From Roseomonas alba (GTDB taxonomy: Bacteria > Pseudomonadota > Alphaproteobacteria > Acetobacterales > Acetobacteraceae), in assembly GCF_019430885.1 (NCBI RefSeq), contig NZ_JAHYBZ010000003.1, forward strand, positions 496,001 through 560,000: DNA of 64,000 bases. The letters are read 5' to 3'. Shown here piece after piece: positions 1 through 8,967 of this stretch (position 1 is its first letter; every line of letters starts with the position of its first letter). Both the position numbers and the translations under genes were made by a program. The notes beneath the pieces are model-generated. The model had not been told where the DNA came from. It saw only the letters and a list, made by a program, of their open reading frames with translations, and searched no databases.

Positions 1-2264
1 GCCTCGGCGATGATGAGGGAATAGGCGGTGCGGCAGACTGTCTGCCACATCTCCTCGACCACCGAGATCAGGCGCGACCACATGATCTCGAGGCCGATCG
101 GGTCGGCCTCGATGCGTGCCTTGGCCTCTTCGAGCGGCATGCCAGGGGTGACCAGCGCCTCCGCCTTGCCGGCCTCGGCCACGGCGATGCGCAGGTTCAT
201 CGCGGCATCGACGGTCAGCCGATCGCCCGGGCCGATGATGGTCGTGGCCTCGCGTTCCTCGATGATCGCCGGGCCGGCGATGGTGTCGCCGGACTTCAGG
301 CGATATCGGTCATGCACTGCCGAGTCGTACCAGACGCCGTCGAACCAGGTGCGGCGATGGCCTTTCAGCGAGGCGCCTTCGCTCGCGCTGCCGGCCACGG
401 CCCCGGAGACGCTGATCTCGGGCTCCGGCCCCAGCACCCGCACGCGGAGCGACAGCAGCTCGATCTCCGCGCCTTCGATGACGCGGGTGTAGAGGCGCTG
501 ATAGGTCTCGATGAAGGCGGCGCGGATATCGGCGAGGCGCCCGGCATCTAGCGCGCCGTCGGGCAGCGGCACGGTGATCTGGTGCAACTGGCCGACCAGG
601 CGCATCTCGGCCGAGCGTTCGACGCGCATGGTGTCGTCCGCGGTGCCGGCGCTGCGCAGGCGTCCACGGGCTTCGGTCTCCAGCGTAACCAACGCGGCGT
701 TCACCGCCGGCCAGTCCGCGCCCGCGCCGAGCGGTGCGATCAGGCTGCGCGACTGCTCGAAGGCAAGCGGCGCGGCGAGGAAGCCGAGCGCAGAGGCCGC
801 GCCCGAGGCCGGCGGCACCAGCACTTCCCCAATGCCCAGAATGCGCGCGACGCGCGCCGCATGGCACGGCCCCGCGCCGCCGAAGGCGACCATCGCATAG
901 GCCCGCGGATCGCGGCCCTTCTCGACCAGATGCACGCGGGCCGCGCCCGCCATGGCCTCGCAGACCACGGCGTGGACACCCCAGGCGGCCTCGATCGCCG
1001 AGAGACCCAGCTTCTCGCCCAGCCGCGCCATGGCGGATTCCGCGGCGGGCAGATCGAGCGACATGGCGCCGCCGAGGAAGAAGCCGGGATCGTAGTAGCC
1101 GAGCAGCAGGTTGGCGTCGGTGACCGTCGCCTCCACCCCGCCGCGGCCGTAGCAGGCCGGGCCCGGATCGGCGCCCGCCGAGTGTGGCCCGACCTTGATC
1201 AGGCCGGTCTCGTCGACGCGCGCGATAGACCCGCCGCCGGCGCCGATCTCGATCATGTCCACCACCGGCGAGCGGATCGGCAGACCGGAACCGCGCTTGA
1301 AGCGGTGCACGCGCGCCGCTTCCATCATCGGCGCGACTTCGGCGCGGCCATGCTCGATCAGGCAGGCCTTGGCGGTGGTGCCGCCCATGTCGAAGGCGAG
1401 CGCATCCGGCAGTCCCGCCGTGCGCGCGAACAGCACCGTCGCCAGCGCGCCGCCGGCCGGGCCGGATTCCAGCAGGCGGATCGGGAAGGCGCGCGCCACC
1501 TCAGGCGCGCAGAGCCCGCCATCCGACTGCATCAGCCGCAGCGTGCCGGTAAAGCCGAGCGCATCGAGCTCCGTCAGCAGCCGACCAAGATAACGGTCCA
1601 TCAGCGGCTGCACGAAGGCGTTGGCGCAGGTCGTGACGCTGCGCTCGTATTCGCGGATCTCGGGCGCAACCTCGCTCGACAGGCTGACGGACAGCGTCGG
1701 GAAGGCGGTGCGCAGCACCGCGGCGGCGGCCTTCTCGTGCGCCGGGTTCGCATAGGCGTGCAGGAAGCACACGGCGATGGCGGTGCAGCCCTCGGCCACC
1801 AGCTTCGCACCCGCCGCGCGCACCGCCCCTGTGTCCAGCGGTGTGACCACCGTTCCGTCATGGGTCAGGCGCTCGGCGATCTCGATGCGCCGGCGGCGCG
1901 GCACGATCGGGTCGGGGAACTTCAGGAACAGGTCGTAGATGTCGTAGCGCTGCTCGATGCCCAGTTCGAGCACATCGCGAAAACCCTGCGTCGTCAGCAG
2001 GCCCGTCGTCGCGCCGCGCCGCTCGATCAGCGCATTCGTGACCAGCGTCGTTCCGTGCAGCACCTCCGACAGGTCGGCGATCGCGATGCCCGCCTGTCCG
2101 GTGATGGCGCGGATACCGGTCAGCGCGCCTTCCGCCGGATCGGTCGGCGTCGTCAGGCACTTGTACAGCGTGATGCCGCCTGTCGCGGCATCGAGCAGGA
2201 CGAAATCCGTGAAGGTACCGCCGATGTCGAAGCCGAGGCGGTAGCGGCCGGAAAGAGACGTCAC
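1..2264 (-). CDS. Fused hydantoinase/5-oxoprolinase, A subunit plus start of B subunit (partial)
   Basis: This gene runs off the left edge; about 754 residues are visible. It belongs to the ATP-dependent hydantoinase/oxoprolinase family, which opens cyclic amides such as hydantoins or 5-oxoproline in the cytoplasm. The N-terminus has the family signature GFDIGGTFTDF (residues 11-21), and DMGGTTAK lies near residue 290. After a PAIIEERE-type A-subunit end, the frame continues without a stop into a typical B-subunit start, GLEIMWSRLISVVEE, at about residue 724. HyuA and HyuB are therefore one polypeptide, as in eukaryotic 5-oxoprolinase. I chose a GTG start because an in-frame TAG lies just upstream, no ATG intervenes, and AGCGAGG sits at a good distance. 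The exact substrate cannot be read from sequence. Confidence 0.88.
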   Translation of the reverse strand, partial: MTSLSGRYRLGFDIGGTFTDFVLLDAATGGITLYKCLTTPTDPAEGALTGIRAITGQAGIAIADLSEVLHGTTLVTNALIERRGATTGLLTTQGFRDVLELGIEQRYDIYDLFLKFPDPIVPRRRRIEIAERLTHDGTVVTPLDTGAVRAAGAKLVAEGCTAIAVCFLHAYANPAHEKAAAAVLRTAFPTLSVSLSSEVAPEIREYERSVTTCANAFVQPLMDRYLGRLLTELDALGFTGTLRLMQSDGGLCAPEVARAFPIRLLESGPAGGALATVLFARTAGLPDALAFDMGGTTAKACLIEHGRAEVAPMMEAARVHRFKRGSGLPIRSPVVDMIEIGAGGGSIARVDETGLIKVGPHSAGADPGPACYGRGGVEATVTDANLLLGYYDPGFFLGGAMSLDLPAAESAMARLGEKLGLSAIEAAWGVHAVVCEAMAGAARVHLVEKGRDPRAYAMVAFGGAGPCHAARVARILGIGEVLVPPASGAASALGFLAAPLAFEQSRSLIAPLGAGADWPAVNAALVTLETEARGRLRSAGTADDTMRVERSAEMRLVGQLHQITVPLPDGALDAGRLADIRAAFIETYQRLYTRVIEGAEIELLSLRVRVLGPEPEISVSGAVAGSASEGASLKGHRRTWFDGVWYDSAVHDRYRLKSGDTIAGPAIIEEREATTIIGPGDRLTVDAAMNLRIAVAEAGKAEALVTPGMPLEEAKARIEADPIGLEIMWSRLISVVEEMWQTVCRTAYSLIIAE

Positions 2265-2378
2265 CGGAACCTCGCTGCCATCATGTCGCAGGGAAGGCTA
2301 TCGGCGTGTTTGCAATGCAGCAAGGCCGGCGCGGACGCCTGCGAAGGAGGCAGGTCATGCCCGCGCCGTGAGCTTTTG

Positions 2379-2972
2379 TCAGGCCGCCGGCGGCATGCTG
2401 CGCGCCATGGCCGGTAGCGTCACGATGCGCGCATACCAGGCTTCGAGCTTTGGATGCCCCGGACGCCACGGCTCGTGCGGATAGCGGAAGTCGAGGTAGC
2501 CGAGCGCACAGGCCACGGCGATTTCGCCGATGGTCGTGAGATCGCCGAGGCTTTCCTCCTCCAGCACCGCCAGCGCGCGCGTGACCTTGGCCTGCTGGGT
2601 CGCGATGTAGTCCTTGCGGCCATCATCCTGCGGCAGCGCGATCTCGCGCCGGCGTGGCTGCGTCGCATCCAGGATCCCGTCGCCCAGGGCGGCGAGCGTC
2701 AGCGCCTTCCAGCGCGCCGGCCCTTCGGCCGGAATCAGCCGCGGTGCATCGCCGACGCTGTCCAGATATTCGGCAATGACGGGGCTGTCATACAGCACCT
2801 GGCCGTCATCGGTGATCAGCGTCGGGATTTTCGAGAGCGGATTCTGCGCGGCGAGCTCGGGCGCGCTGGTCGGCACCTTCCACAGCTCGATCCTGCTGTC
2901 GATGCCACGCAGGATGGCGACCATCCAGCACTTCCGCACATAGGGGCTGGCAGGGGAATAGGCGAGCTTCAT
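2379..2972 (-). CDS. Glutathione S-transferase family protein
   Basis: A 197-residue protein with the two-domain GST layout. The thioredoxin-like N-terminal half begins MKLAYSPASPYVRKC, where the Ser of SPYVRK sits at the usual glutathione-activating place, and contains NPLSKIPTLI and the DSPVIAEYLD motif that holds the gamma-glutamyl group. The C-terminal half is helical, with the GEIAVACALGYLDFR segment. It is likely a cytoplasmic enzyme conjugating glutathione to electrophiles or isomerising substrates; the substrate is unknown. GGAGGAC stands about 10 bases before the ATG. The open frame extends far upstream, but that extension is low-complexity and has no family similarity, so I took the internal start. 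It is divergent from the MFS gene at 3129. Confidence 0.87.
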   Translation of the reverse strand: MKLAYSPASPYVRKCWMVAILRGIDSRIELWKVPTSAPELAAQNPLSKIPTLITDDGQVLYDSPVIAEYLDSVGDAPRLIPAEGPARWKALTLAALGDGILDATQPRRREIALPQDDGRKDYIATQQAKVTRALAVLEEESLGDLTTIGEIAVACALGYLDFRYPHEPWRPGHPKLEAWYARIVTLPAMARSMPPAA

Positions 2973-3128
2973 AAGGCAGTGTCCTCCGTGACGCGGCGCG
3001 ACTGTCCACCGCCCATGGCCATCCGTCCAGCGGGGGCCTAGCATGCTGCGACGCACAATGAGGGGCCGAGGGTGATCGCAGGAACGAACGCCATGCCGGG
3101 TCGGGGCTGAGACCTCGACGTGCCCACC

Positions 3129-4271
3129 ATGCCCTGGCCGCTGCTCGCGGCGGCGTGCCTGGCGATGTTCGCCGCGTCCTCCTCCGGCACGACGCGCGCG
3201 CCTTTCCTGATCGCCATGGCGCAGGATCTGTCCACCAGCCTGCCCGTGGTGGCGAATCTGATGGCGGCAACCGCGATAGCCTGGGGCATATCCTCGGGCT
3301 TCGCCGGCGCGGCGGCCGACCGTTACGGCCGCCGCCCCTTTCTGGTGGGCGGGCCGGTCGGCCTCGGTATCGGGCTGGTCGGGCTGTCGCTGTCGCAGGA
3401 CATCGTCAGCCTCGCGCTGTGGTCCACCGCCATCGGTGCCTGCGCGGGTGCCTATACGGGTGTGCTGATGACCGAGGTGTCCTCTCGCACCCATGACCGC
3501 CAGCGCGGACGGGCGCTCGGCTGGGTGATGGCGGGGCAGTCGCTCGCACTGCTGGTCGGCGTGCCGCTCGCGGCCTGGATCGGCAGCTTCGTCGGCTGGC
3601 GTGGGGTGAACCAGGTCTCGGCCGGGGTCGCGCTGCTGACCGCCTTCGCGCTGTTCGTCACCACGCTGCGGCCGCCCGAGGGCAGCGCGAGTGCGCGGCG
3701 CAGCTCGCCCGGGATGCGCGGGGTCATGACCGGCCCCGTGCTGCGGCTGCTGGCGATGGGCGTCGGGGAGCGCGTCGGCTTCGGCCTCTCCGTGGTCTAT
3801 TTCGCGACCTTCCTGCAGACGACCTATGGGCTGACGCCGGCGGGCGTCGCCTTGCCGCTGGGCGTCGTCGCCATCGGCAACATCCTCGGCACGGTGCTGG
3901 GCGGACAGGCGGCCGACCGCCTGCCGGATCGGCGGCGCACCTTTGCGATGGCCATGCTGGCATCGGGTGCCGCGGCACTGACGCTCTATTGGTGGACGCC
4001 GGGGCTGGCCGTGACGGTGGCGCTAGGCTGCGCCTTCTCGGCCTTCAGCGCCATGTGCCGGCCGAGCCTGATGGCGGCCCTCGCCAACGTGCCCGAGGCG
4101 GTGCGCGGCACGGTGCTCGGCCTGAACGTGACGGCGGCCTGCCTCGGCTGGATCGGGGCAGCCTCGCTCGGCGGCTGGATCATGGCGGAATTCGGCTTCT
4201 CCGCTTTCGGTCCTTTCATCATGGCGGTCGCGGTGATCGCGGCCGGGCTGGCGCTGGCGGGGCGGCGGTAG
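3129..4271 (+). CDS. MFS transporter
   Basis: A protein of about 380 residues with some twelve hydrophobic segments of the major facilitator superfamily. The loop between helices 2 and 3 reads AADRYGRRPFLVGG, matching the G-x-x-D-R-x-G-R-R signature, and a second such loop, GGQAADRLPDRRRT, follows the central break near residue 200. It would be an inner-membrane proton-coupled carrier or efflux pump; the substrate is not inferable. A GTG nine bases upstream is an equally possible start and no clear ribosome binding site decides. It ends 3 bp from the convergent amidase gene. Confidence 0.85.
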   Translation: MPWPLLAAACLAMFAASSSGTTRAPFLIAMAQDLSTSLPVVANLMAATAIAWGISSGFAGAAADRYGRRPFLVGGPVGLGIGLVGLSLSQDIVSLALWSTAIGACAGAYTGVLMTEVSSRTHDRQRGRALGWVMAGQSLALLVGVPLAAWIGSFVGWRGVNQVSAGVALLTAFALFVTTLRPPEGSASARRSSPGMRGVMTGPVLRLLAMGVGERVGFGLSVVYFATFLQTTYGLTPAGVALPLGVVAIGNILGTVLGGQAADRLPDRRRTFAMAMLASGAAALTLYWWTPGLAVTVALGCAFSAFSAMCRPSLMAALANVPEAVRGTVLGLNVTAACLGWIGAASLGGWIMAEFGFSAFGPFIMAVAVIAAGLALAGRR

Positions 4272-4274
4272 CGG

Positions 4275-6584
4275 TTACTCAAGGGTCTGACGCCACCGCG
4301 CCGTATTCCGGAGCTCCGGCCAGCCATAGGTCATCGGCACCATGGCCGTCCCGGCCCAGACCGGGTGCTGGTCAGCGTAATGCGGGCTGCCCGGGTGGCC
4401 CGAGGCACCGTGGAACACGGCCCAGCGGCTGTTCTCCCAGGCGCCGACATCGAAGGCATAGCGTGCGAGCGCGCCATACGCCGCCACCGGCCCGGCCGAG
4501 GCGATGAAGCCATTGGCCAGCACCGTATCCGTGTCGCCGCCGAGCGGCAGTGCGGGCGGATCGAGCAGCGGCGCCCAATCCGGAAACAGCGGCGAGAGCG
4601 GATGGTTGAGGCGCGGCCGATGCACCTCGCCCCAGGGCCGGGTGGTGTCCTCGCGCGCCGCGCGCAGCAGGGCTTCCTGCATCGCCTGCGGCCAGTCCCA
4701 GCCATCGAGCAGGCTACTATCCCCGTCGCGCAGCAGCGTCGGCAGCGTCCACCAGAGCTGGTTCATCGGCGGCACGCCGGGCGAGACCGCCAGCAGCGGA
4801 TCGCCCGCCAGGACGCCGAGCCCGCTGCGTTCGGCGAGCAGCGCCGTCAGCGCGCGGCGGAAGACGACATAGGCGGTCGGCGCGCTGGCGCCCGCTTCCA
4901 TGCGCCCGTCCCAGGCGATCAGCCGTGCGCGCAGCGCCGCCGCGCCGGCGTCGGCCGGTTCGTCCAGTGCGGCGAGCTTGTCGCGGACGAGCAGCGCGTT
5001 CAGGGAGAGCGTGTCCGCATGGACGCTCGCGGCGCCTTCGACGCTGCGCGCCTCGGCGGCGGCCTTCAGCCGCGTGAGGACGCGCCGGGCGCGATAGGGC
5101 GGATGGCAATCGGTGCAGAGATAGTCGGGGCCATCATCCGCGGCGACGCGGTTGTTCGCGGTGACGATCAGCCCACCGGGCGGATCCATCACGCGCGGCA
5201 TCTCCTCATGCGGGATCCAGCCGGTCCATTCATGGGCGCCGGTCCAGCCCGGCACGGGCAGCCAGCCATTGCTGCGCGGCCGGCGCGGCAGGCGCGCACG
5301 CACCAGATGGCCGATATGGCCGCCGATGTCGCCCGCCACCAGGTTGTGGTCGATCAGACCCCAGCCCCGCGTTGCTTCATACAGCGCGGCGACGCCATCG
5401 GCGCCCAGCATGCGCGGCAGGCAGTCGAAGGACAGGTCGGTCTCAGCGAACTGCACGGACCGCAGCGCGATGGCGGTGCCGGAGGCGGGATCGCCGGCAA
5501 TGATCGGGCCGTGATGCGTTTCCACGACCTCCACGCTGCGCGGTTCGGCCCCGCGGATGGACACGGTCTCGCTGCGCCGCGTGACCGGCTGCCACCCGTC
5601 ACGGAAGGCGGTGTGCTGCGCGCCCTCGTCGAAACGCTCGACAAAAAGGTCGTGGATATCGACGAAGGCATGGGTCACGCACCAGGCGACACGGCCATTA
5701 TGCGCGAAGTGCGGGAAGCCCGGCACGCCGGGGACCGTGAGGCCGATCACGTCGAAATCCGCGCAGGCCAGATGACCCTGCGCATACATGTTCGGGATTT
5801 CGAAGACGCGATGCGGGTCGCCGGCGACGACCGGGCGGCCGGTCGCGCTCTGCGCCGGCGCGACTGCCCAGTTGTTGCTGCCGCCGCCGGTCGCGTCCAC
5901 ATCCTCGCTGCCGAGCAGCGCGGCGATGGCGGGCTGCAGTTCCGCGAGAGTCGCGGTCCAGCGATCCGCCTCGACCTCGGGCGGGATCAGCAGCAGGTCC
6001 TGTCCGCCATCGTCGTAGCGCAGCTTCACCGCGTTCCCGGCGCCGACCACCGGCAGCGCGGCAGCACGCCACAGCTTGAACCAGACCGATCCCATCAGCA
6101 GGCCGAGCCGCCGCATCACCGCGATGCAGTGCCAGCCTTCCCAAGGTTCCGGCGTGGCGCCGAGCAATTGGTATTCGATCGCCAGCGGCGCGCCGGAGTC
6201 GAGAAAGGCGTTCACCCCGGCAGCATAGGCATCGACCATGGCGCGGCCTTCCGCGCCGAGCGCAGCGTAGTCCCGCCGGCTCGCCGCCTCGACGCCGAGG
6301 CGCCGGGCGAGGATGTCGCCCTCGGCCGCGGCGGTGCCGAGCCATTCCGCCGCGCGGCCCAGCGCCCGGCGACGGTTCAGTTCCATCTGGAACAGCCGGT
6401 CCTGCGCATGGACGAAGCCCTGGGCGCGGAAGGCATCGACCTGCCCGCCTTCCGCGCGGATATGCGGGACGCCCCAGCAATCCCGCAGCACCTCGACCGG
6501 CGCCGAAAGCCCCGGCAGGCGCAGCCGCCCATCGAGCTGGGGCAGGGCGGCGCGGAGCGTCTCGGAAGCGGGTGAAGGCGGCAT
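4275..6584 (-). CDS. Penicillin acylase family (S45) amidase
   Basis: A protein of 769 residues, the usual size for the Ntn-hydrolase precursors that self-cleave into alpha and beta chains. The beta-chain nucleophile is visible as Ser in GGGSNNWAVAP (residue 236 from this start), preceded by an alpha chain of normal length that contains the family segment WGVPHIRAEG. Further family motifs are AGDPHR and the late VTANNRVA. Such enzymes hydrolyse amide bonds of penicillins, acyl-homoserine lactones or other N-acyl compounds. No clear signal peptide is seen, so location is uncertain. An in-frame ATG at 6629 lacks a Shine-Dalgarno, whereas GAGGGAA precedes the ATG used here. It is divergent from a GntR regulator, suggesting local control. 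Confidence 0.88.
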   Translation of the reverse strand: MPPSPASETLRAALPQLDGRLRLPGLSAPVEVLRDCWGVPHIRAEGGQVDAFRAQGFVHAQDRLFQMELNRRRALGRAAEWLGTAAAEGDILARRLGVEAASRRDYAALGAEGRAMVDAYAAGVNAFLDSGAPLAIEYQLLGATPEPWEGWHCIAVMRRLGLLMGSVWFKLWRAAALPVVGAGNAVKLRYDDGGQDLLLIPPEVEADRWTATLAELQPAIAALLGSEDVDATGGGSNNWAVAPAQSATGRPVVAGDPHRVFEIPNMYAQGHLACADFDVIGLTVPGVPGFPHFAHNGRVAWCVTHAFVDIHDLFVERFDEGAQHTAFRDGWQPVTRRSETVSIRGAEPRSVEVVETHHGPIIAGDPASGTAIALRSVQFAETDLSFDCLPRMLGADGVAALYEATRGWGLIDHNLVAGDIGGHIGHLVRARLPRRPRSNGWLPVPGWTGAHEWTGWIPHEEMPRVMDPPGGLIVTANNRVAADDGPDYLCTDCHPPYRARRVLTRLKAAAEARSVEGAASVHADTLSLNALLVRDKLAALDEPADAGAAALRARLIAWDGRMEAGASAPTAYVVFRRALTALLAERSGLGVLAGDPLLAVSPGVPPMNQLWWTLPTLLRDGDSSLLDGWDWPQAMQEALLRAAREDTTRPWGEVHRPRLNHPLSPLFPDWAPLLDPPALPLGGDTDTVLANGFIASAGPVAAYGALARYAFDVGAWENSRWAVFHGASGHPGSPHYADQHPVWAGTAMVPMTYGWPELRNTARWRQTLE

Positions 6585-6639
6585 GGGCGACGTTTCCCTC
6601 GACGTGTCGCGGGCAGTGTCGCGCGCCATTGCATGGACG

Positions 6640-6660
6640 TCGATATATCAAATACGATCA
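6640..6660. promoter_or_regulatory. Candidate GntR/FCD operator in a divergent promoter region
   Basis: The 82-bp gap between the amidase and the GntR gene has an unusually AT-rich stretch centred on the 8-bp palindrome GATATATC, followed by AAATACGATC. FCD-type GntR regulators often bind AT-centred palindromes next to their own gene. Assignment rests on position and composition only. Confidence 0.4.
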
Positions 6661-6666
6661 AGCGTG

Positions 6667-7413
6667 ATGAATGCCGAACGCCCCCGCCGTGCCGTCCGGC
6701 CTGCCCCCAGAGAAGAGGCGGGCGGGCTCGACTTCCTGACCCCCATCGGGCGCGAGAACCTGACCGGACGCGTCTATGGCGAACTGCGCCAGGTGTTGCT
6801 GGAAGGGCGGATGCAGCCGGGCCAGAGGCTCAAGATCCGCGACCTGGCACAGGCCCTCGGCGTGTCCGAGACGCCGGTGCGCGAGGCGGTGATGCAGCTC
6901 GTGCGCGAACGCGCCCTGCGCATGGAGGAGGCCAAGGCGATCACCGTCGCCGGCCTGACCCTGGCGCAGTACCTGGAACTGCGCGAGGTGCGTCTGGCCC
7001 TGGAAGGGCTTGCCGCCGGAGCCGCGGCGCGGCGCATCACGGACGCCACGATCCGCACCATGGAACGCGCCCATGCCGAGCTGATCCGCGCGGAGGATGC
7101 CGGCGAGGCCACGCCGGCGGTCCTGGCGAACTGGCGCTTCCATCACAGCCTGTATCGTGCCGCGGCGATGCCGGAGCTGCTGGCCGTCATCGAAGGCATC
7201 TGGCTGCGCAACGGGCCGATGCTGAACTACCTCTATCCGCATGCGCGGCCGACCTATCCGGGGCGGCACCGGCATCTCGACATTCTCGATGGGCTGCGCG
7301 CGCGCGACCCCCACGCGACCCGCGCCGCGCTGATGGCCGACATGATCGAGGGCGGGGAGGGGCTGGTTCGCCATCTCGCCGCACTGGAAAAGGCCGCGGC
7401 GACGCGATCCTGA
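6667..7413 (+). CDS. GntR family transcriptional regulator, FCD type
   Basis: A 248-residue regulator. The winged helix-turn-helix lies at about residues 35-105 and contains GRMQPGQRLKIRDLAQALGV and the family signature SETPVREAVMQL. It is followed by an FCD effector domain with the segment LREVRLALEGLAAGAAA, the metal-ligand type motif NWRFHHSLYRAA, and a closing HLDILDGLRARDP helix. Members bind small organic acids and repress or activate neighbouring catabolic genes. It is divergent from the amidase and lies 34 bp before the aminotransferase, so both are likely targets. The ATG is in frame directly after a GTG codon, and either could start translation. Confidence 0.9.
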   Translation: MNAERPRRAVRPAPREEAGGLDFLTPIGRENLTGRVYGELRQVLLEGRMQPGQRLKIRDLAQALGVSETPVREAVMQLVRERALRMEEAKAITVAGLTLAQYLELREVRLALEGLAAGAAARRITDATIRTMERAHAELIRAEDAGEATPAVLANWRFHHSLYRAAAMPELLAVIEGIWLRNGPMLNYLYPHARPTYPGRHRHLDILDGLRARDPHATRAALMADMIEGGEGLVRHLAALEKAAATRS

Positions 7414-7447
7414 CATACCCGCACCGAACCCGCCGCTGGAGCCATCC

Positions 7448-8692
7448 ATGGACGACCTTTCCCCTGCCGCGCAGCGCAACCACCATGACGCGGCCCTGCG
7501 CGACCGCGCGAAACGGGTCATTCCCGGCGGCCTGTGGGGCCATCTGAACGCCGCCAATTTGCCGGCGGGCTATCCGCAGTATTTCGCGCGCGCCGAGGGT
7601 TGCCGCCTGTGGGATGTCGACGGGCGCGAATTCGTGGACTTCATGTGCTCCTGGGGTCCGGTCGTGCTCGGCCACCACAATCCCGCCGTCGAGGAAGCGG
7701 TGCAGCGCCAGGCCGCGCAGGGTGACTGCATGAACGGCCCCGGACCGGTGCTGGTGGAACTCGCCGAGACGCTTGTCGACACCGTACCGCATGCCGATTG
7801 GTGCCTCTTCTCGAAGAACGGCACCGATGCGACGACCACCTGCGTAACGTTGGCGCGTGCGGGAACGGGGCGGCGCAAGGTGCTGGTGGCGCGCGGGTCC
7901 TATCACGGCGCGGTGCCCTGGTGCTCGCCGTCCATCGCCGGGGTGACGGCGGAGGACCGCGCCCACCTCATCACCTACGACTACAACGACACCGCTTCGG
8001 TGGAGGCAGCGGCGGAGCAAGCGAAGGGCGACCTCGCCGCCATCATTGTCACGGCCTTCCGCCATGACATGGCGCGCGCGCTGGAACTGCCCGACCCCGC
8101 CTTCGCGCAGGCGCTGCGCGCGATCTGCGACCGGGAGGGCGCGGCGCTGATCCTCGACGACGTGCGAGCGGGGTTCCGCCTGCATCTCGGCGGCTCGTGG
8201 GAGATCCTGGGCGTGCGGCCGGACCTTGCCGCCTACAGCAAGGCGATCGCGAACGGCCATGCGCTGTCCGCCGTGACCGGCGTGGAGCGCTTCCGCGAAG
8301 CCGCGACGAAGGTCTTCACCACCGGCTCGTTCTGGTGCGCCGCGGCGCCGATGGCCGCCGCGGTCGCGACGCTCAGCGAGTTGAAGCGTATCGACGGGCC
8401 GGCGCATATGCGGGCAATGGGCGAGCGGCTACGCGCGGGCTTTGACGCCCTGGCCGCGAGGCACGGCGTCGCGATCCGGCAGAGCGGCCCGGCGCAGATG
8501 CCGCTGATGCTGTTCGAGGGCGACGAGGAGTTCCGGTTCGGCAACGCCTTCTGTTCGGCAGCGTTGGAGGCAGGCGCCTACTTCCACCCGCGGCACAACA
8601 TGTTTCTCTCCTGCGCACATGGCGAGGCCGATATCGACCGCGCCCTGCAGGCAGCGGATGCGGGATTTGCGGCGGTGGCGCGGCTCGGCTGA
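7448..8692 (+). CDS. Class III aminotransferase, glutamate-1-semialdehyde aminomutase-like
   Basis: A 414-residue PLP enzyme of the aspartate-aminotransferase fold, class III. The N-terminus has the aminomutase-like VIPGG and GCRLWDVDGREFVDF. FSKNGTDAT is the phosphate-binding segment, and GSYHG and ILDDVRAGFR (a variant of the usual DEV-x-x-G-F-R) follow. The Schiff-base lysine is in AAYSKAIANG (K265). It probably moves an amino group to or from a substrate linked to the neighbouring amidase, with control by the GntR protein just upstream. It is unlikely to be the housekeeping hemL, because the DDV variation and the context differ from that enzyme. Confidence 0.86.
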   Translation: MDDLSPAAQRNHHDAALRDRAKRVIPGGLWGHLNAANLPAGYPQYFARAEGCRLWDVDGREFVDFMCSWGPVVLGHHNPAVEEAVQRQAAQGDCMNGPGPVLVELAETLVDTVPHADWCLFSKNGTDATTTCVTLARAGTGRRKVLVARGSYHGAVPWCSPSIAGVTAEDRAHLITYDYNDTASVEAAAEQAKGDLAAIIVTAFRHDMARALELPDPAFAQALRAICDREGAALILDDVRAGFRLHLGGSWEILGVRPDLAAYSKAIANGHALSAVTGVERFREAATKVFTTGSFWCAAAPMAAAVATLSELKRIDGPAHMRAMGERLRAGFDALAARHGVAIRQSGPAQMPLMLFEGDEEFRFGNAFCSAALEAGAYFHPRHNMFLSCAHGEADIDRALQAADAGFAAVARLG

Positions 8693-8693
8693 T

Positions 8694-8952
8694 CGGGAGG
8701 GGCTTTGCCCCTCTGTCCGGACCGGAGACATCGTTGGCAGGTGTTGGGGGACATGCCTGACGGTTTCGATGGCAGGGCGGCGGGCACGACTGCAGCGCCG
8801 ATATGCCAAGGAAACCGTATGCAGGGTGCGAACTTTGTCGCCGCAGAAATCCCCGCCCTGCCCAACACCCGGTGACGGGTTCCAGAGGCCTGGGGCCTTC
8901 GGGGGCTTGGCGGCACTGCCGCCAAGGTTCGGAGAGGGGCAGCCCCCTCTCC
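8694..8952. repeat. MITE/BIME-like intergenic element, locus 1
   Basis: The 275-bp gap after the aminotransferase holds no gene. It starts with an outward hairpin AGGGGC-TTT-GCCCCT (8698-8712). On the right are a degenerate GGTTCCAGAGGCC/GGCCTT box (about 8879-8899), an extra perfect 9-bp hairpin CTTGGCGGC-ACT-GCCGCCAAG (8906-8926) and a 9-bp hairpin GGAGAGGGG/CCCCTCTCC (8931-8952). The order of boxes matches the loci at 28.9, 32.9, 54.1 and 59.7 kb. It lies between the 3' ends of convergent genes, so the hairpins may also end transcription. Confidence 0.75.
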
Positions 8953-8967
8953 GATCGCCAGCGCCTC

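Noticed and set aside
582-2417. A 611-codon open frame on the plus strand near the left edge
   Set aside because: It is the complement of the hydantoinase/oxoprolinase gene, whose motifs continue unbroken on the minus strand.
2379-3494. A longer (371-residue) version of the glutathione S-transferase reading frame
   Set aside because: The extra N-terminal part is low-complexity, runs through the divergent MFS gene and has no similarity. The internal ATG has a good ribosome binding site.
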